Shown in pieces: positions 33,281 through 40,787 of a stretch of 64,000 nucleotides of DNA. How positions within the stretch are numbered: position 1 is the stretch's first letter; each line of letters opens with the position of its first letter. The notes below the pieces were generated by a model, which ran no database searches, was not told where the DNA came from, and was given only the letters and a program-made list of their open reading frames with translations. The stretch comes from Aliishimia sp965656085 (GTDB lineage Bacteria > Pseudomonadota > Alphaproteobacteria > Rhodobacterales > Rhodobacteraceae): NCBI GenBank assembly GCA_965656085.1, contig CBFHJA010000004.1, positions 62,001 through 126,000 of the forward strand, read 5' to 3'. Position numbers and translations under genes: made by a program.

Positions 33281-33907
33281 ATGACCCGCGCACATCTCCC
33301 CGGCATTCTTGCCATGGCCGCCATCGTCGTGGCCTCCAATATCCTTGTCCAATACCTGTTCGGCAACTGGCTGACATGGGGGGCGTTCACCTACCCGCTG
33401 GCCTTCCTTGTCACGGACCTGATGAACCGCCTTTATGGCGCGGGCCCGGCCCGCATTGTGGTGTTCGTGGGCTTCATCGTGGGCGTGTTCTGCTCGCTGG
33501 TGGGCACCCAGATCATGGGTGAGTTCGGCCCGCTGGTGACGTTCCGCATCGCCATTGCCTCGGGCACCGCCTTCCTCGTGGCGCAACTGCTCGATGTCGG
33601 CATTTTCTCCGCCCTGCGCAATTCCACGTGGTGGAAGGCGCCGCTGGCCTCCACGATCATCGGCAGTTCGGTCGACACGGCGATCTTCTTTTCTGTCGCA
33701 TTTTCAAGCGCTTTCACCGCCATGGAGCCCACCAACGACGTGTCCTGGGCCAATGAGGTGGTGCCGCTTCTGGGCATGGGTCCGGTGGCCCCGCTCTGGG
33801 TCTCGCTCGCTGTGGCGGACTGGATGGTGAAGCTGTCGCTGGCGCTGATTGCCCTTGTTCCGTTCAGAGTGATCACGGATCGGGCAGAAACCCGGCCTGC
33901 GGAGTAG
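33281..33907 (+). CDS. Queuosine precursor transporter, YhhQ/VUT family
   Basis: A 208-residue inner-membrane protein with about six hydrophobic segments. YhhQ proteins import queuosine precursors such as preQ0 or preQ1 for tRNA modification. Landmarks are WGAFTYPLAFLVTDLMNRLYG near residue 27 and the repeated GSSVDTAIFFSVAF near 125. The ATG at 33281 follows an A-rich stretch; upstream ATG and GTG codons would add an unlikely basic extension. It is preceded by the phytase-esterase-like gene and followed by a tiny reading frame. Confidence 0.87.
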   Translation: MTRAHLPGILAMAAIVVASNILVQYLFGNWLTWGAFTYPLAFLVTDLMNRLYGAGPARIVVFVGFIVGVFCSLVGTQIMGEFGPLVTFRIAIASGTAFLVAQLLDVGIFSALRNSTWWKAPLASTIIGSSVDTAIFFSVAFSSAFTAMEPTNDVSWANEVVPLLGMGPVAPLWVSLAVADWMVKLSLALIALVPFRVITDRAETRPAE

Positions 33908-33980
33908 AAAAGTCTTTGACGAATGGCGCTTCCGTGCCATGATTCTACTCAGGTTCAACAAAGCGAAAGGAGGTGATCCA

Positions 33981-34037
33981 GTGTCGAGAAAGATGTTGGA
34001 GAGAGGTGTCGGGACAGCGTGCGAGGTGCGCCTCTAG
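33981..34037 (+). CDS. Tiny reading frame with a perfect Shine-Dalgarno sequence
   Basis: GTG-started 18-codon frame (VSRKMLERGVGTACEVRL) preceded by AAAGGAGGTGATCC at 33966-33979. Those 14 bases are fully complementary to the canonical 3' end of 16S rRNA, and the gap to the GTG suits initiation. The frame is also open upstream to an ATG at 33939 (32 codons), but that form would place the ribosome site inside the coding part. A terminator follows at 34107-34138, so the transcript is short. It may be a leader peptide, a small protein or a ribosome-trapping RNA. I recognise no function. Confidence 0.45.
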   Translation: MSRKMLERGVGTACEVRL

Positions 34038-34106
34038 GGCAGCCCTTGGGGGTCACACCCCGCACGTAGGCCATGGCCTCACCGGCCCCGCCTCCATGAC
34101 TTTCGA

Positions 34107-34138
34107 AGGGCCGCGCTGACCTTGGCGCGGCCCTTTTT
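34107..34138 (+). terminator. Strong rho-independent terminator upstream of arfB
   Basis: AGGGCCGCGC (34107-34116), an 8-base loop TGACCTTG, GCGCGGCCCT (34125-34134), then TTTTT to 34138. It closes the tiny-reading-frame transcript and lies 76 bases before the arfB ATG, so arfB needs its own promoter or read-through. Confidence 0.82.
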
Positions 34139-34142
34139 CGTC

Positions 34143-34195
34143 GTATGTATGGCGTATGGCGTCCCGTACATACCCTGTACATACATTGTACATAC
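34143..34195. repeat. GTACATAC array with 11-bp period upstream of arfB
   Basis: GTATGTATGG and GTATGG are followed by three exact GTACATAC boxes at 34166, 34177 and 34188, each 11 bp apart. GTACATAC is the reverse complement of the GTATGTAC box at 18413-18442. The array fills the gap between the terminator and the arfB ribosome site, where the promoter should be. Confidence 0.65.
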
Positions 34196-34213
34196 AAATC
34201 CGGAGTCCGCCTT

Positions 34214-34636
34214 ATGGCTCTGAAGGTTAGCGATCAGATCACGATAGAGGACTGGGAGATCACCGAGGTGTTCGTCCGGGCCTCGGGTCCGGGCGGCCAG
34301 AACGTCAACAAGACCTCCACGGCGGTGCAGCTCCGCTTCGAAGCGGCCCGCTCCCCGAACTTGCCCCAGCCGGTCAAGACCCGCCTCAAACGCCTCGCCG
34401 GCCGCCGCTGGACGGGGGACGGCGCGGTCCTGATCGAAGTCCAAGACACCCGCTCCCAAGCCCGCAACCGAGAGATCGCCCGGGACAGGCTGGCGGAGCT
34501 GATCCGCAAGGCCACCGAAAAGCCCAAACGCCGCATCAAAACGAAGCCCACGCGCGGGAGCGTGGAGCGCCGGATCAAGGCGAAGAAGGTGCGGGGGGAG
34601 GTGAAGGCGATGCGCGCGCCGGTGACAAAGGATTGA
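34214..34636 (+). CDS. arfB: Alternative ribosome-rescue factor ArfB (YaeJ-like)
   Basis: A 140-residue protein that frees ribosomes stalled on non-stop mRNAs by hydrolysing peptidyl-tRNA. The catalytic GGQ motif is at 27-29 within ASGPGGQNVNKTSTAV, and a Lys/Arg-rich C-terminal tail (about 105-135) fits the part that enters the empty mRNA channel. That tail and the short length separate it from release factors RF1 and RF2. The ATG at 34214 has GGAG 9 bases upstream. The periodic GTACATAC array lies just before it. Confidence 0.92.
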   Translation: MALKVSDQITIEDWEITEVFVRASGPGGQNVNKTSTAVQLRFEAARSPNLPQPVKTRLKRLAGRRWTGDGAVLIEVQDTRSQARNREIARDRLAELIRKATEKPKRRIKTKPTRGSVERRIKAKKVRGEVKAMRAPVTKD

Positions 34637-34652
34637 CACATGGGCCGCAGGC

Positions 34653-34671
34653 TACCAATTATTGGTATACC
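34653..34671. promoter_or_regulatory. Palindromic operator of parDE
   Basis: TACCAAT-T-ATTGGTA is a perfect inverted repeat that overlaps a second palindrome, GGTATACC. It lies 14 bases upstream of the parD ATG and downstream of a TTGACA at 34633, the usual position of a ParD autoregulation site. A ribosome site TAGGAGA follows. Confidence 0.5.
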
Positions 34672-34684
34672 TGTAGGAGACACC

Positions 34685-34942
34685 ATGGCACGCAACACGT
34701 CAGTTTCACTCGGAGATCATTTTGCCGACTTTATCGAAAGCAAGGTGCAAGAAGGTCGCTACGCCTCCACCAGCGATGTGATCCGCGCGGGGCTCAGGCT
34801 TCTGGAAGAGGAAGAGACGAAACTTGAGCGCCTGCGCGCCGAGATCGCCAAGGGTGACGCGAGCGGTCCTACCCGGGAATGGGATTGGCAGGCACGCCGC
34901 GCAGAGTGGGTGGACCAGCAACGGGAACGGCCAGACAGTTGA
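34685..34942 (+). CDS. parD: ParD-type antitoxin
   Basis: An 85-residue antitoxin. The N-terminal part (MARNTSVSLGDHFADFIESK) forms a ribbon-helix-helix DNA-binding domain; SDVIRAGLRLLEEEE is the diagnostic second helix. The acidic/basic C-terminus (about 50-85) would wrap ParE. It probably represses its own promoter through the palindrome upstream. Its stop codon overlaps the toxin start (TTGA). Confidence 0.87.
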   Translation: MARNTSVSLGDHFADFIESKVQEGRYASTSDVIRAGLRLLEEEETKLERLRAEIAKGDASGPTREWDWQARRAEWVDQQRERPDS

Positions 34943-35250
34943 AACAACTGGTCATTACACCTGCCGCTGAAAACGACCTTCGCGACATTTGGCTATATAC
35001 ACTTGAAACATGGGGAGCAGAGCAGGCCGATGGGTATCTGGCGCAGATAGACGCCAAGATGCACGGCCTTCAAAGCGGCGCAACGCATGTTCGAAGCGCA
35101 AGCTATGTTGCCGAAGGCCTTCTGAGTGCCCTCGCAGGAAAACATCTCCTCTTCTTTCGCACAACCGAGGCGCAGATCATCATAATTCGGGTACTTCATC
35201 AACATATGGATAGTGCAGCCAAGCTCAGCGACTATAAGCAAAAATCTTAG
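34939..35250 (+). CDS. parE: ParE/RelE-superfamily toxin
   Basis: A 103-residue toxin beginning at TTG 34939 (LKQLVITPAAENDL), chosen because it overlaps the antitoxin stop by 4 bases and gives the standard family N-terminus. ITPAAENDLRDIWLYTLETWG, the central helical pair and the end HLLFFRTTEAQIIIIRVLHQHMD are typical of ParE. ParE proteins poison DNA gyrase. The base composition is richer in A and T than the neighbours, consistent with recent transfer. The toxin appears intact. Confidence 0.86.
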   Translation: MKQLVITPAAENDLRDIWLYTLETWGAEQADGYLAQIDAKMHGLQSGATHVRSASYVAEGLLSALAGKHLLFFRTTEAQIIIIRVLHQHMDSAAKLSDYKQKS

Positions 35251-35403
35251 CCGTCTTGTCTGCCGTACCGATCGCCTTCTCGGGACTGCCCCCTGGTTAT
35301 GCTCACGCCTCATCTCGAAGGGCCGGGTGCGGCCAGTTGAGGCATGTCAATCGCTCTGCACCGGGATGTGGTAGTCTCGGACGTCACTTTGGAGGTTCGG
35401 CAC

Positions 35404-35682
35404 ATGATCACGCTTGACGATATCGAAGACATGTCCGCGCTCACGCGAGGGGAGATCGCGGCGCTGGCTGAGCATGAGCATCTGGCCGAGCTTGATGCGA
35501 CGCTCATGGGGGACTACCTGATGCACGTCCATCGGGGCCCGCAGCATGTGCATGAGATGATCTGTGACGACATTCGGGCCGCGCTGCACCGCGATGATCT
35601 GCCCCATGCGCGTCGGCTCTTTGCCGTGTTGCGCGGGTTTCTCACCGAATACCCCGAAGCCGCCCGGGGCGCGCGTGGCTGA
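35404..35682 (+). CDS. Small hypothetical protein
   Basis: A 92-residue soluble, acidic, His-rich, helical protein (MITLDDIEDMSALTRGEIAALAEHEH). No motif I recognise. GGAGG lies 8 bases upstream of the ATG at 35404, which is preferred over an ATG at 35344. Nothing in its surroundings suggests a role: the parDE pair is upstream and a shared terminator region downstream. Confidence 0.6.
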   Translation: MITLDDIEDMSALTRGEIAALAEHEHLAELDATLMGDYLMHVHRGPQHVHEMICDDIRAALHRDDLPHARRLFAVLRGFLTEYPEAARGARG

Positions 35683-35719
35683 GGCGCGCCGCGTCCGGTT
35701 CCAACAGCCCAGAGCCCAA

Positions 35720-35756
35720 CAAAAAAGGGAGCCCGAGGATCGACCCCGGGCTCCCT
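35720..35756 (-). terminator. Terminator of the second VPLPA-CTERM gene
   Basis: AGGGAGCCCG (35726-35735) and CGGGCTCCCT (35747-35756) form a long stem. On the minus strand it runs into seven T, 20 bases after the stop codon at 35776. On the plus strand only a weak T-stretch follows, so it may serve the 35404 gene only partly. Confidence 0.77.
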
Positions 35757-35775
35757 CTGTCATGGGGTCAGGCGC

Positions 35776-37107
35776 TTAAGCGGCTTTCTTGCGACGGCGC
35801 GCAGCGGCGCCCAGACCCGCAACGCCACCGAGCAGCAGCAGCGCACTCGCCGGGAGCGGCACGGGTGCGGCGGCATAGGTGGTCGCGCGCAGGGTGAAGC
35901 TGTCGTTGGACGAGGCGAAGGCATCGCTGATCGCCACCGCAAAGGTCAGGTTCAGGTTCGCCAGATCTTCGATCGCGTCGACGAAGAGATCGGTGCCAAA
36001 GCCAAGCGGGTTGCCAAGGGCATCGACGAGGTTCGTCGCCATCCACGCTTCCATCGCGGCGGAAATGCCATTCTCGGAATCGTAGCCGAAATCATAGGCG
36101 AAGAACTCTTCGGTGATCGGGCGGACGCCGATATCGTTGGCCGCAGGAAGGCCGCCGGTATCCGTCCCATCCGCCTCGCGGCGGAACTCCCAGCCGGTCT
36201 CGGTGGCCCACGCCATCACCAGCGGGTCCGCGTTGCCCGGATCATAGTCGAAGAGCAGACCCTCAGGGACCAGATCCTGCGAGAGCCAGTTCGAGAACGT
36301 GTCCGCGTAGGAGCCATAATAGCCGTCCGACGTGATCGCGTCCTCGGTCTGCACCACGTTGAAGCCCGCGCGCTCCTCGGTGTCGAAGAAGCCCTTGAGC
36401 TCCAGCGGGTTGGGGTTGAGCGGCTCGCCGCCGAACAGGCCGAACGGATACTGGCTGAAGGAGGACAGATCGTTCGGGCCGTATTCCACGCCATCCGCGT
36501 TGGTGCCGAAGCGCAGCCCGTCCCCTGTGCCGGACGCGGTGAAGTCATCGCCCACCCCGGTGCCCAACTCGACATTGAAGCCGTCAAGCTGGCCGCCCGT
36601 GACGTTGATCAGGCGGTGATAGACTTGGTAGATCGACTCCTGAACCCCCGTATCGGGGTTTTCGGACACGTCGAAGACCAGATCGATGGAGCCTGCATCG
36701 GTCACCTGTTGCTTGATCCGCTTGCCGGACTGGAACCCGCTGGTGCAGGTCGCCGTGCTCGACGCCATGATGCAGCCGGCATAGAGATCATCATCGTCGC
36801 CGCCATAGATTTCCTGAACGACCTTGGCGCCCGGTTCATTCGATTCCGGAAAAGTATACACGATCTTGCCGTTGGTTTCGGCGCCTGTCGTGTTGATTGT
36901 ACCAAGATCAAGCTCTGGCTGTTCCAGGCCTGTTGGGTTCACCGTGCGGTCATAGACGACAGTTGCCCCGCCGCTGCCGTCCGTGTCTTCCGGTCCTGGC
37001 ACAACGTTTTCGAGATTCCATGAGTCAATTGACGCCGCCGCGCTTATCTGCGGGAGCGCCAAGGCGCTGGACAGAAGCAGTCCAGCCAATAGAGTTCTTG
37101 TCTTCAA
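35776..37107 (-). CDS. VPLPA-CTERM exported protein
   Basis: A 443-residue exported protein: signal peptide at 1-24 (MKTRTLLAGLLLSSALALPQ), a large acidic, Asn/Asp/Gly-rich beta-type body, and a VPLPASALLLL sorting tail ending RRRKKAA. Two Cys at about 113 and 120 may form a disulfide. The body resembles secreted proteins grouped as choice-of-anchor families, but I cannot assign one with certainty. It is monocistronic with a good terminator, and an FNR/CRP-family-type palindrome lies 114 bases upstream. The matching exosortase is not in the window. Confidence 0.8.
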   Translation of the reverse strand: MKTRTLLAGLLLSSALALPQISAAASIDSWNLENVVPGPEDTDGSGGATVVYDRTVNPTGLEQPELDLGTINTTGAETNGKIVYTFPESNEPGAKVVQEIYGGDDDDLYAGCIMASSTATCTSGFQSGKRIKQQVTDAGSIDLVFDVSENPDTGVQESIYQVYHRLINVTGGQLDGFNVELGTGVGDDFTASGTGDGLRFGTNADGVEYGPNDLSSFSQYPFGLFGGEPLNPNPLELKGFFDTEERAGFNVVQTEDAITSDGYYGSYADTFSNWLSQDLVPEGLLFDYDPGNADPLVMAWATETGWEFRREADGTDTGGLPAANDIGVRPITEEFFAYDFGYDSENGISAAMEAWMATNLVDALGNPLGFGTDLFVDAIEDLANLNLTFAVAISDAFASSNDSFTLRATTYAAAPVPLPASALLLLGGVAGLGAAARRRKKAA

Positions 37108-37448
37108 GAGTTTCCCCTTTCACATCCAATATACAACCGGACCACCGGCACGCCGCAGGCAGAGGCAGGCATGCAAGTTTCCGAATGTTTGGAAAACTAG
37201 GCAGGCGCCGGGCCCCGAGATTGACAAATGTCAATTGGCGGCGGCGGCGTGCCGCTTTCCGCCAATGCGGGTAGATTATTCAATCCTTGGTAGAAAATCC
37301 CACCCGATATGCGCGTATCTGCCGGGCCGCCATGCGGTCGCACCGTTGGAAACCCGAGTCGAATCAATGTCCTGACAGGGACGCGGCGATCTGCGACGTG
37401 CCGCGTTCATGCGCCCGCAACAGACACGCGCGCAGCTTGCGACATGCT
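37108..37448. other. 341-base gap between the VPLPA-CTERM gene and pncB
   Basis: Apart from the TTGAC-N4-GTCAA palindrome (37221-37234) and a TTGGCGG...CCGCCAA inverted repeat at about 37234-37264, I see no gene or known element. The first part should hold the promoter of the VPLPA-CTERM gene; the second part holds the end of pncB. Confidence 0.5.
37221..37234. promoter_or_regulatory. FNR/CRP-family-like palindrome TTGAC-N4-GTCAA
   Basis: TTGAC-AAAT-GTCAA has perfect arms and the spacing of FNR/DNR-type sites. It is 114 bases upstream of the VPLPA-CTERM start. Which regulator binds cannot be told from one site. Confidence 0.4.
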
Positions 37449-38741
37449 CTAAACCACGACGTCCATCGCAGCCTGCTCACCAACCTCGAACACACGCTTG
37501 TAGCGCTCGACCTCGTCCTCGGGTCCCATCGCCTTGTTCGGATTGTCCGACAGCTTCACCGTGGGCCGCCCATTTGCCGCGACCGCCTTGCAGACCAGCG
37601 AGAAGGGCGCGAGCGCGTCGTTGGGCGCGAGCCCGCGAAAGTCATTGGTCAGCAGCGTGCCCCAGCCGAAGGACACCCGGGTCCGGCCCACGAATTGGCG
37701 GTGCAATTCGGCGATCTTGGCCTCATCCAGCCCATCGGAGAAAATCACCAGTTTCTGGCGGGGGTCCTCGCCGCGCGCCTTCCACCAGTCAATCGCGATC
37801 TCGGCCCCGGTCGCCGGATCACCGCTGTCGATGCGGATGCCGGTCCAGCCCGCCAGCCAGTCCGGGGCGTTCGCCAGAAAGCCTGTCGTGCCATAGGTAT
37901 CCGGCAGAATGATGCGCAGATTGCCATCATGCTCCTCGTGCCAGTCCGAGAGCACGTCATAGGGCGCGCGGGCCAGATCTTCGTCACTCTCGGCAAGCGC
38001 GGAATAGACCATCGGCATCTCATGCGCGTTGGTGCCGATGGCCTCCAGATCGCGGTTCTTGGCGATCAGGCAGTTGGAGGTGCCGACAAAGGACTCGCCC
38101 AGCCCTTCCGTCATCGCCTGCACCGCCCAGTCCTGCCAGAGGAACGAGTGCCGCCGCCGCGTGCCGAAATCGGCCACCCGCAGCCCGTCCAAGTGGCGCA
38201 GCGCCTCGATCTTCTCCCAGAGCTTGGTCATCGCGCGGGCATAGAGCACCTGCAACTCGAAGCGCCCCATCGTGTTCAGCACCGCACGGCCCCTGAGCTC
38301 CATCAGCACCGCGAGCGCGGGGATTTCCCACAGCATCACCTCGGGCCACGCGCCCTCGAAAGTGAGCTCGTATTGGTCGCCCTTGCGCTCAAGGTAGTAG
38401 GGCGGCAGGCGCAGGGCCTCGAACCAATCCATGAATTCTGGGGAGAACATCTGGCGCTTGCCATAGAAGGTATTGCCCCGCATCCATGTGCTTTCGCCGC
38501 GGGAGAGGCTGAGGGAGCGGATGTGGTCAAGCTGTTCACGCAGCTCGCCTTCGTCGATAAGGTCCGCGAGGGGGATATGGGTGGAGCGGTTGATGAGCGA
38601 GAAGGTGACGGTGGTGTCCGGGCGGTTGCGGAACACCGATTGGCACATCAGGAGCTTGTAGAAGTCGGTGTCGATGAGCGACCGCACGATGGGGTCGATC
38701 TTCCAACGATGGTTCCAGACGCGGGTGGCGATGTCGACCAT
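37449..38741 (-). CDS. pncB: Nicotinate phosphoribosyltransferase
   Basis: A 430-residue cytosolic enzyme that joins nicotinate and PRPP to nicotinate mononucleotide in NAD salvage. The start MVDIATRVWNHRWKIDPIVRSLIDTDFYKLLMCQ at 38741 has AGAGGAG 7 bases upstream. SGDPATGAEIAIDWW near residue 300 and FGWGTLLTNDFRG near 350 are family regions that hold the nucleotide-binding loops. It works directly after PncA, whose gene lies 0.7 kb upstream on the same strand; one unrelated gene interrupts the pair. Confidence 0.96.
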   Translation of the reverse strand: MVDIATRVWNHRWKIDPIVRSLIDTDFYKLLMCQSVFRNRPDTTVTFSLINRSTHIPLADLIDEGELREQLDHIRSLSLSRGESTWMRGNTFYGKRQMFSPEFMDWFEALRLPPYYLERKGDQYELTFEGAWPEVMLWEIPALAVLMELRGRAVLNTMGRFELQVLYARAMTKLWEKIEALRHLDGLRVADFGTRRRHSFLWQDWAVQAMTEGLGESFVGTSNCLIAKNRDLEAIGTNAHEMPMVYSALAESDEDLARAPYDVLSDWHEEHDGNLRIILPDTYGTTGFLANAPDWLAGWTGIRIDSGDPATGAEIAIDWWKARGEDPRQKLVIFSDGLDEAKIAELHRQFVGRTRVSFGWGTLLTNDFRGLAPNDALAPFSLVCKAVAANGRPTVKLSDNPNKAMGPEDEVERYKRVFEVGEQAAMDVVV

Positions 38742-38861
38742 GGGGCGCTCCTCTTGGGCCGGTTCTTTGTGCCAAGGCGCAACTGGCGGGGCAAGCAATT
38801 TAGACGACGCTGCTACGGCTCAGTCGCCTAAGCAAAATCCAAGTAGTTTCAAGATTTGGCT

Positions 38862-39485
38862 TTATTTGCCTAGACGTTCAAACCATGGGTATCTCGCGTT
38901 TGGGACAACCTTCTCTAAATCACTTTCATCGTCGTCAAAAAGATCGACGTTCCAACGACCTAAAAATCCTTGCGCAGCACACCATGCAGCGACGACTGCG
39001 TCTGCTTTGTCATCTGCTCTTCTGGCATTTGCAGGACTGCCATCATGGTTCGCTTTGATGTCTGCGTAGTGTGCCAAGACGCTCTGCGCTCCTGAGCTGT
39101 TATCGCGCAAAGCACGGATAAGTAGTTTTGGGTGGCTTTCGAACACAGGCAAGCCAGTCTTGGCCGCTCGTTGCGCGACCATGGCCCCATTCAAGGTCAT
39201 AGAACTGTACAAGCCATTCTGAGCAATCACGCTGGATCCATACTCTCGATAGTGCTGTCTTAATTTGTTATCGCACTCTCGACTGCCTGAAGGCGACCAC
39301 GCCATAAGTGTATCAATTCCAATTGCACTGGCGTGTTTTCGCTCTTCAAACCACTCCCAAGCCTCACCAGCATTTTTTGCAGTCTCGCAATCTGGATCAC
39401 CGCATATCTCTCCAGCGCAGTTAATCTCCAGCGCCGCAACTCCATTTTTGCCTTCTCCGCCCGGATCGTAGCCTAAGAAGAGCAC
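38862..39485 (-). CDS. Probable RNase-H-fold nuclease (DUF429-like), AT-richer gene between pncA and pncB
   Basis: A 207-residue protein. D7 (LGYDPGGEG), D58 (AIGIDTLMAW), E116 (VFESHPKLL) and D158/D162 (RADDKADAVVAAWCA) have the order and spacing of an RNase-H/RuvC-like active site as in DUF429 proteins, so a nuclease or other phosphoryl-transfer role is possible. The region is visibly richer in A and T than both neighbours, with different codon use. The start overlaps the pncA stop by 13 bases. It separates two genes of one pathway and looks like an inserted gene. The function is not established. Confidence 0.62.
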   Translation of the reverse strand: MLFLGYDPGGEGKNGVAALEINCAGEICGDPDCETAKNAGEAWEWFEERKHASAIGIDTLMAWSPSGSRECDNKLRQHYREYGSSVIAQNGLYSSMTLNGAMVAQRAAKTGLPVFESHPKLLIRALRDNSSGAQSVLAHYADIKANHDGSPANARRADDKADAVVAAWCAAQGFLGRWNVDLFDDDESDLEKVVPNARYPWFERLGK

Positions 39486-40072
39486 AGGTTGACCCCAGCA
39501 GACCGCATCCCCTCTTGGGCCGCCGCCAGCGACCCATCGAGATCAATCGCGCGGCAGAGGTCCTCGCGGACGGTGACGTCTATGTCCAGCTTGGCCGCAT
39601 CTACGGCGGAGAAGTTGACGCAGAAGTCCAGGGCCAAGCCGACGCACGTGATGGCGGAGATGCCGCGGGTGCGGAGGTAGCCTGTGAGGCCCGTGGCCGT
39701 CGTGTGGTCGTTCTCGAAGAACGCGGAGTAGCTGTCGATCTCCGGGTTGAAGCCCTTGCGGATGATGAGGTCGGCGGGCGCGAGGTTCAGGTCCTTGTGG
39801 AACGCGGCGCCCTCTGTGCCTTGGATGCAATGGTCGGGCCAGAGGACCTGCGGGCCGTAATGCATGTCCACCATGTCATAGGGGTTTTTGCCCGGGTGCG
39901 AGGAGGCGAAGGACGAATGGCCCGCCGGGTGCCAGTCCTGCGTCAGGATCACCGCGTCGAACGCGGGCATCAGGGCGTTGATACCCGGCACGATCTCATC
40001 GCCGCCCGGGACCGCCAAAGCGCCGCCGGGGCAAAAGTCGTTCTGGACGTCGATAACGAGCAGGGCGTGCAT
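39473..40072 (-). CDS. pncA: Nicotinamidase
   Basis: A 199-residue cytosolic amidase of the isochorismatase-like fold that converts nicotinamide to nicotinate. The catalytic D8 (LLVIDVQNDFCPGGAL), the metal-binding QDWHPAGH near residue 50 and the nucleophile Cys in VGLALDFCVNF are present; a Lys in FHKDLNLAPADLIIRKG matches the third catalytic residue. AGGAAGG precedes the ATG. Gene product feeds PncB. Confidence 0.95.
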   Translation of the reverse strand: MHALLVIDVQNDFCPGGALAVPGGDEIVPGINALMPAFDAVILTQDWHPAGHSSFASSHPGKNPYDMVDMHYGPQVLWPDHCIQGTEGAAFHKDLNLAPADLIIRKGFNPEIDSYSAFFENDHTTATGLTGYLRTRGISAITCVGLALDFCVNFSAVDAAKLDIDVTVREDLCRAIDLDGSLAAAQEGMRSAGVNLCSS

Positions 40073-40122
40073 GGGGTATCCTTCCTGTGAGTGTCGCGGG
40101 CACGATAGGGGGCTGGCAGGCC

Positions 40123-40162
40123 CCGGATCAAGCCCGGGGCGGGGGCGGCCGCTTGATCCCGG
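40123..40162. repeat. GATCAAGC inverted repeat in a dispersed GC-rich element
   Basis: CCGGATCAAGC (40123-40133) and GCTTGATCCCGG (40151-40162) form near-perfect arms around a GC-rich loop in the gap between the divergent pncA and flavodoxin genes. It resembles small CCGGG-type repeats elsewhere in the window. Confidence 0.42.
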
Positions 40163-40166
40163 TCAA
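40153..40166. promoter_or_regulatory. FnrL-like box TTGAT-N4-GTCAA
   Basis: TTGAT-CCCG-GTCAA fits the FnrL consensus of Rhodobacter with one arm base changed. It lies 69 bases upstream of the HemG-like ATG. It overlaps the GATCAAGC inverted repeat, so the match may be incidental. Confidence 0.35.
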
Positions 40167-40234
40167 TGCGGGCGCGGCGCGGGCGTGTAAGCCATGATGC
40201 GTTCCAACACGTCCATCAGCCACAGGAGTGTGAC

Positions 40235-40777
40235 ATGAAACTGCTCATTGCCTATGCCTCCACCGAAGGTCACACGCGCAAGATCGCGCGTCACATCGCG
40301 GACCGGCTCGTGGAGCACGGTCACGGGGTCGAGCTTTTGCCGCTTGGCGACGCGGAGGATCTGGACCCCCGGCGCTTTGACCGGGCGATCCTCGCCGCCT
40401 CGCTCCATGTCGGGCATTACCAGCACGCGCTCACAGCCTTTGTCACCGCGCATCGGGACTGGCTCGCGACCCATCCGGCGCTGTTTCTGTCCGTCTCGCT
40501 CGCCGCCGCCGGACATGACGCCGAGGACTGGCGGGCGCTCGATCAGATCATGGCGGATCTCACCGAGGCCACCGGCTGGACGCCGGACCGGGTGATACAG
40601 GTGGCCGGGGCCTACACGCCCTCGCGCTACGATCTGGTGCGGCGGCTCATCATGCGGCGGATCGTGGCGAAGAAGGACCCCGGGATCGACCCGGCGGCAG
40701 ACAAGGTCTATACCGACTGGGCCGTGCTGGACGCCGGGGTGGAGGACTGGCTTGCCGGAGACGGGCCAAGCGCCTAA
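40235..40777 (+). CDS. Flavodoxin-fold protein, HemG-like protoporphyrinogen oxidase candidate
   Basis: A 180-residue flavodoxin. The FMN phosphate loop is YASTEGHTRKIA at 6-17 and the second loop is ILAASLHVGHY near 52. The C-terminal half (VAGAYTPSRYDLVRRLIMRRIVAKK) matches the HemG pattern, which in E. coli oxidises protoporphyrinogen IX with the respiratory chain as acceptor. AGGAG lies upstream. trhO follows 10 bases later, so they are probably one transcript. Flavodoxin-family electron carriers are an alternative. Confidence 0.8.
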   Translation: MKLLIAYASTEGHTRKIARHIADRLVEHGHGVELLPLGDAEDLDPRRFDRAILAASLHVGHYQHALTAFVTAHRDWLATHPALFLSVSLAAAGHDAEDWRALDQIMADLTEATGWTPDRVIQVAGAYTPSRYDLVRRLIMRRIVAKKDPGIDPAADKVYTDWAVLDAGVEDWLAGDGPSA

Positions 40778-40787
40778 GAGAGCCACC

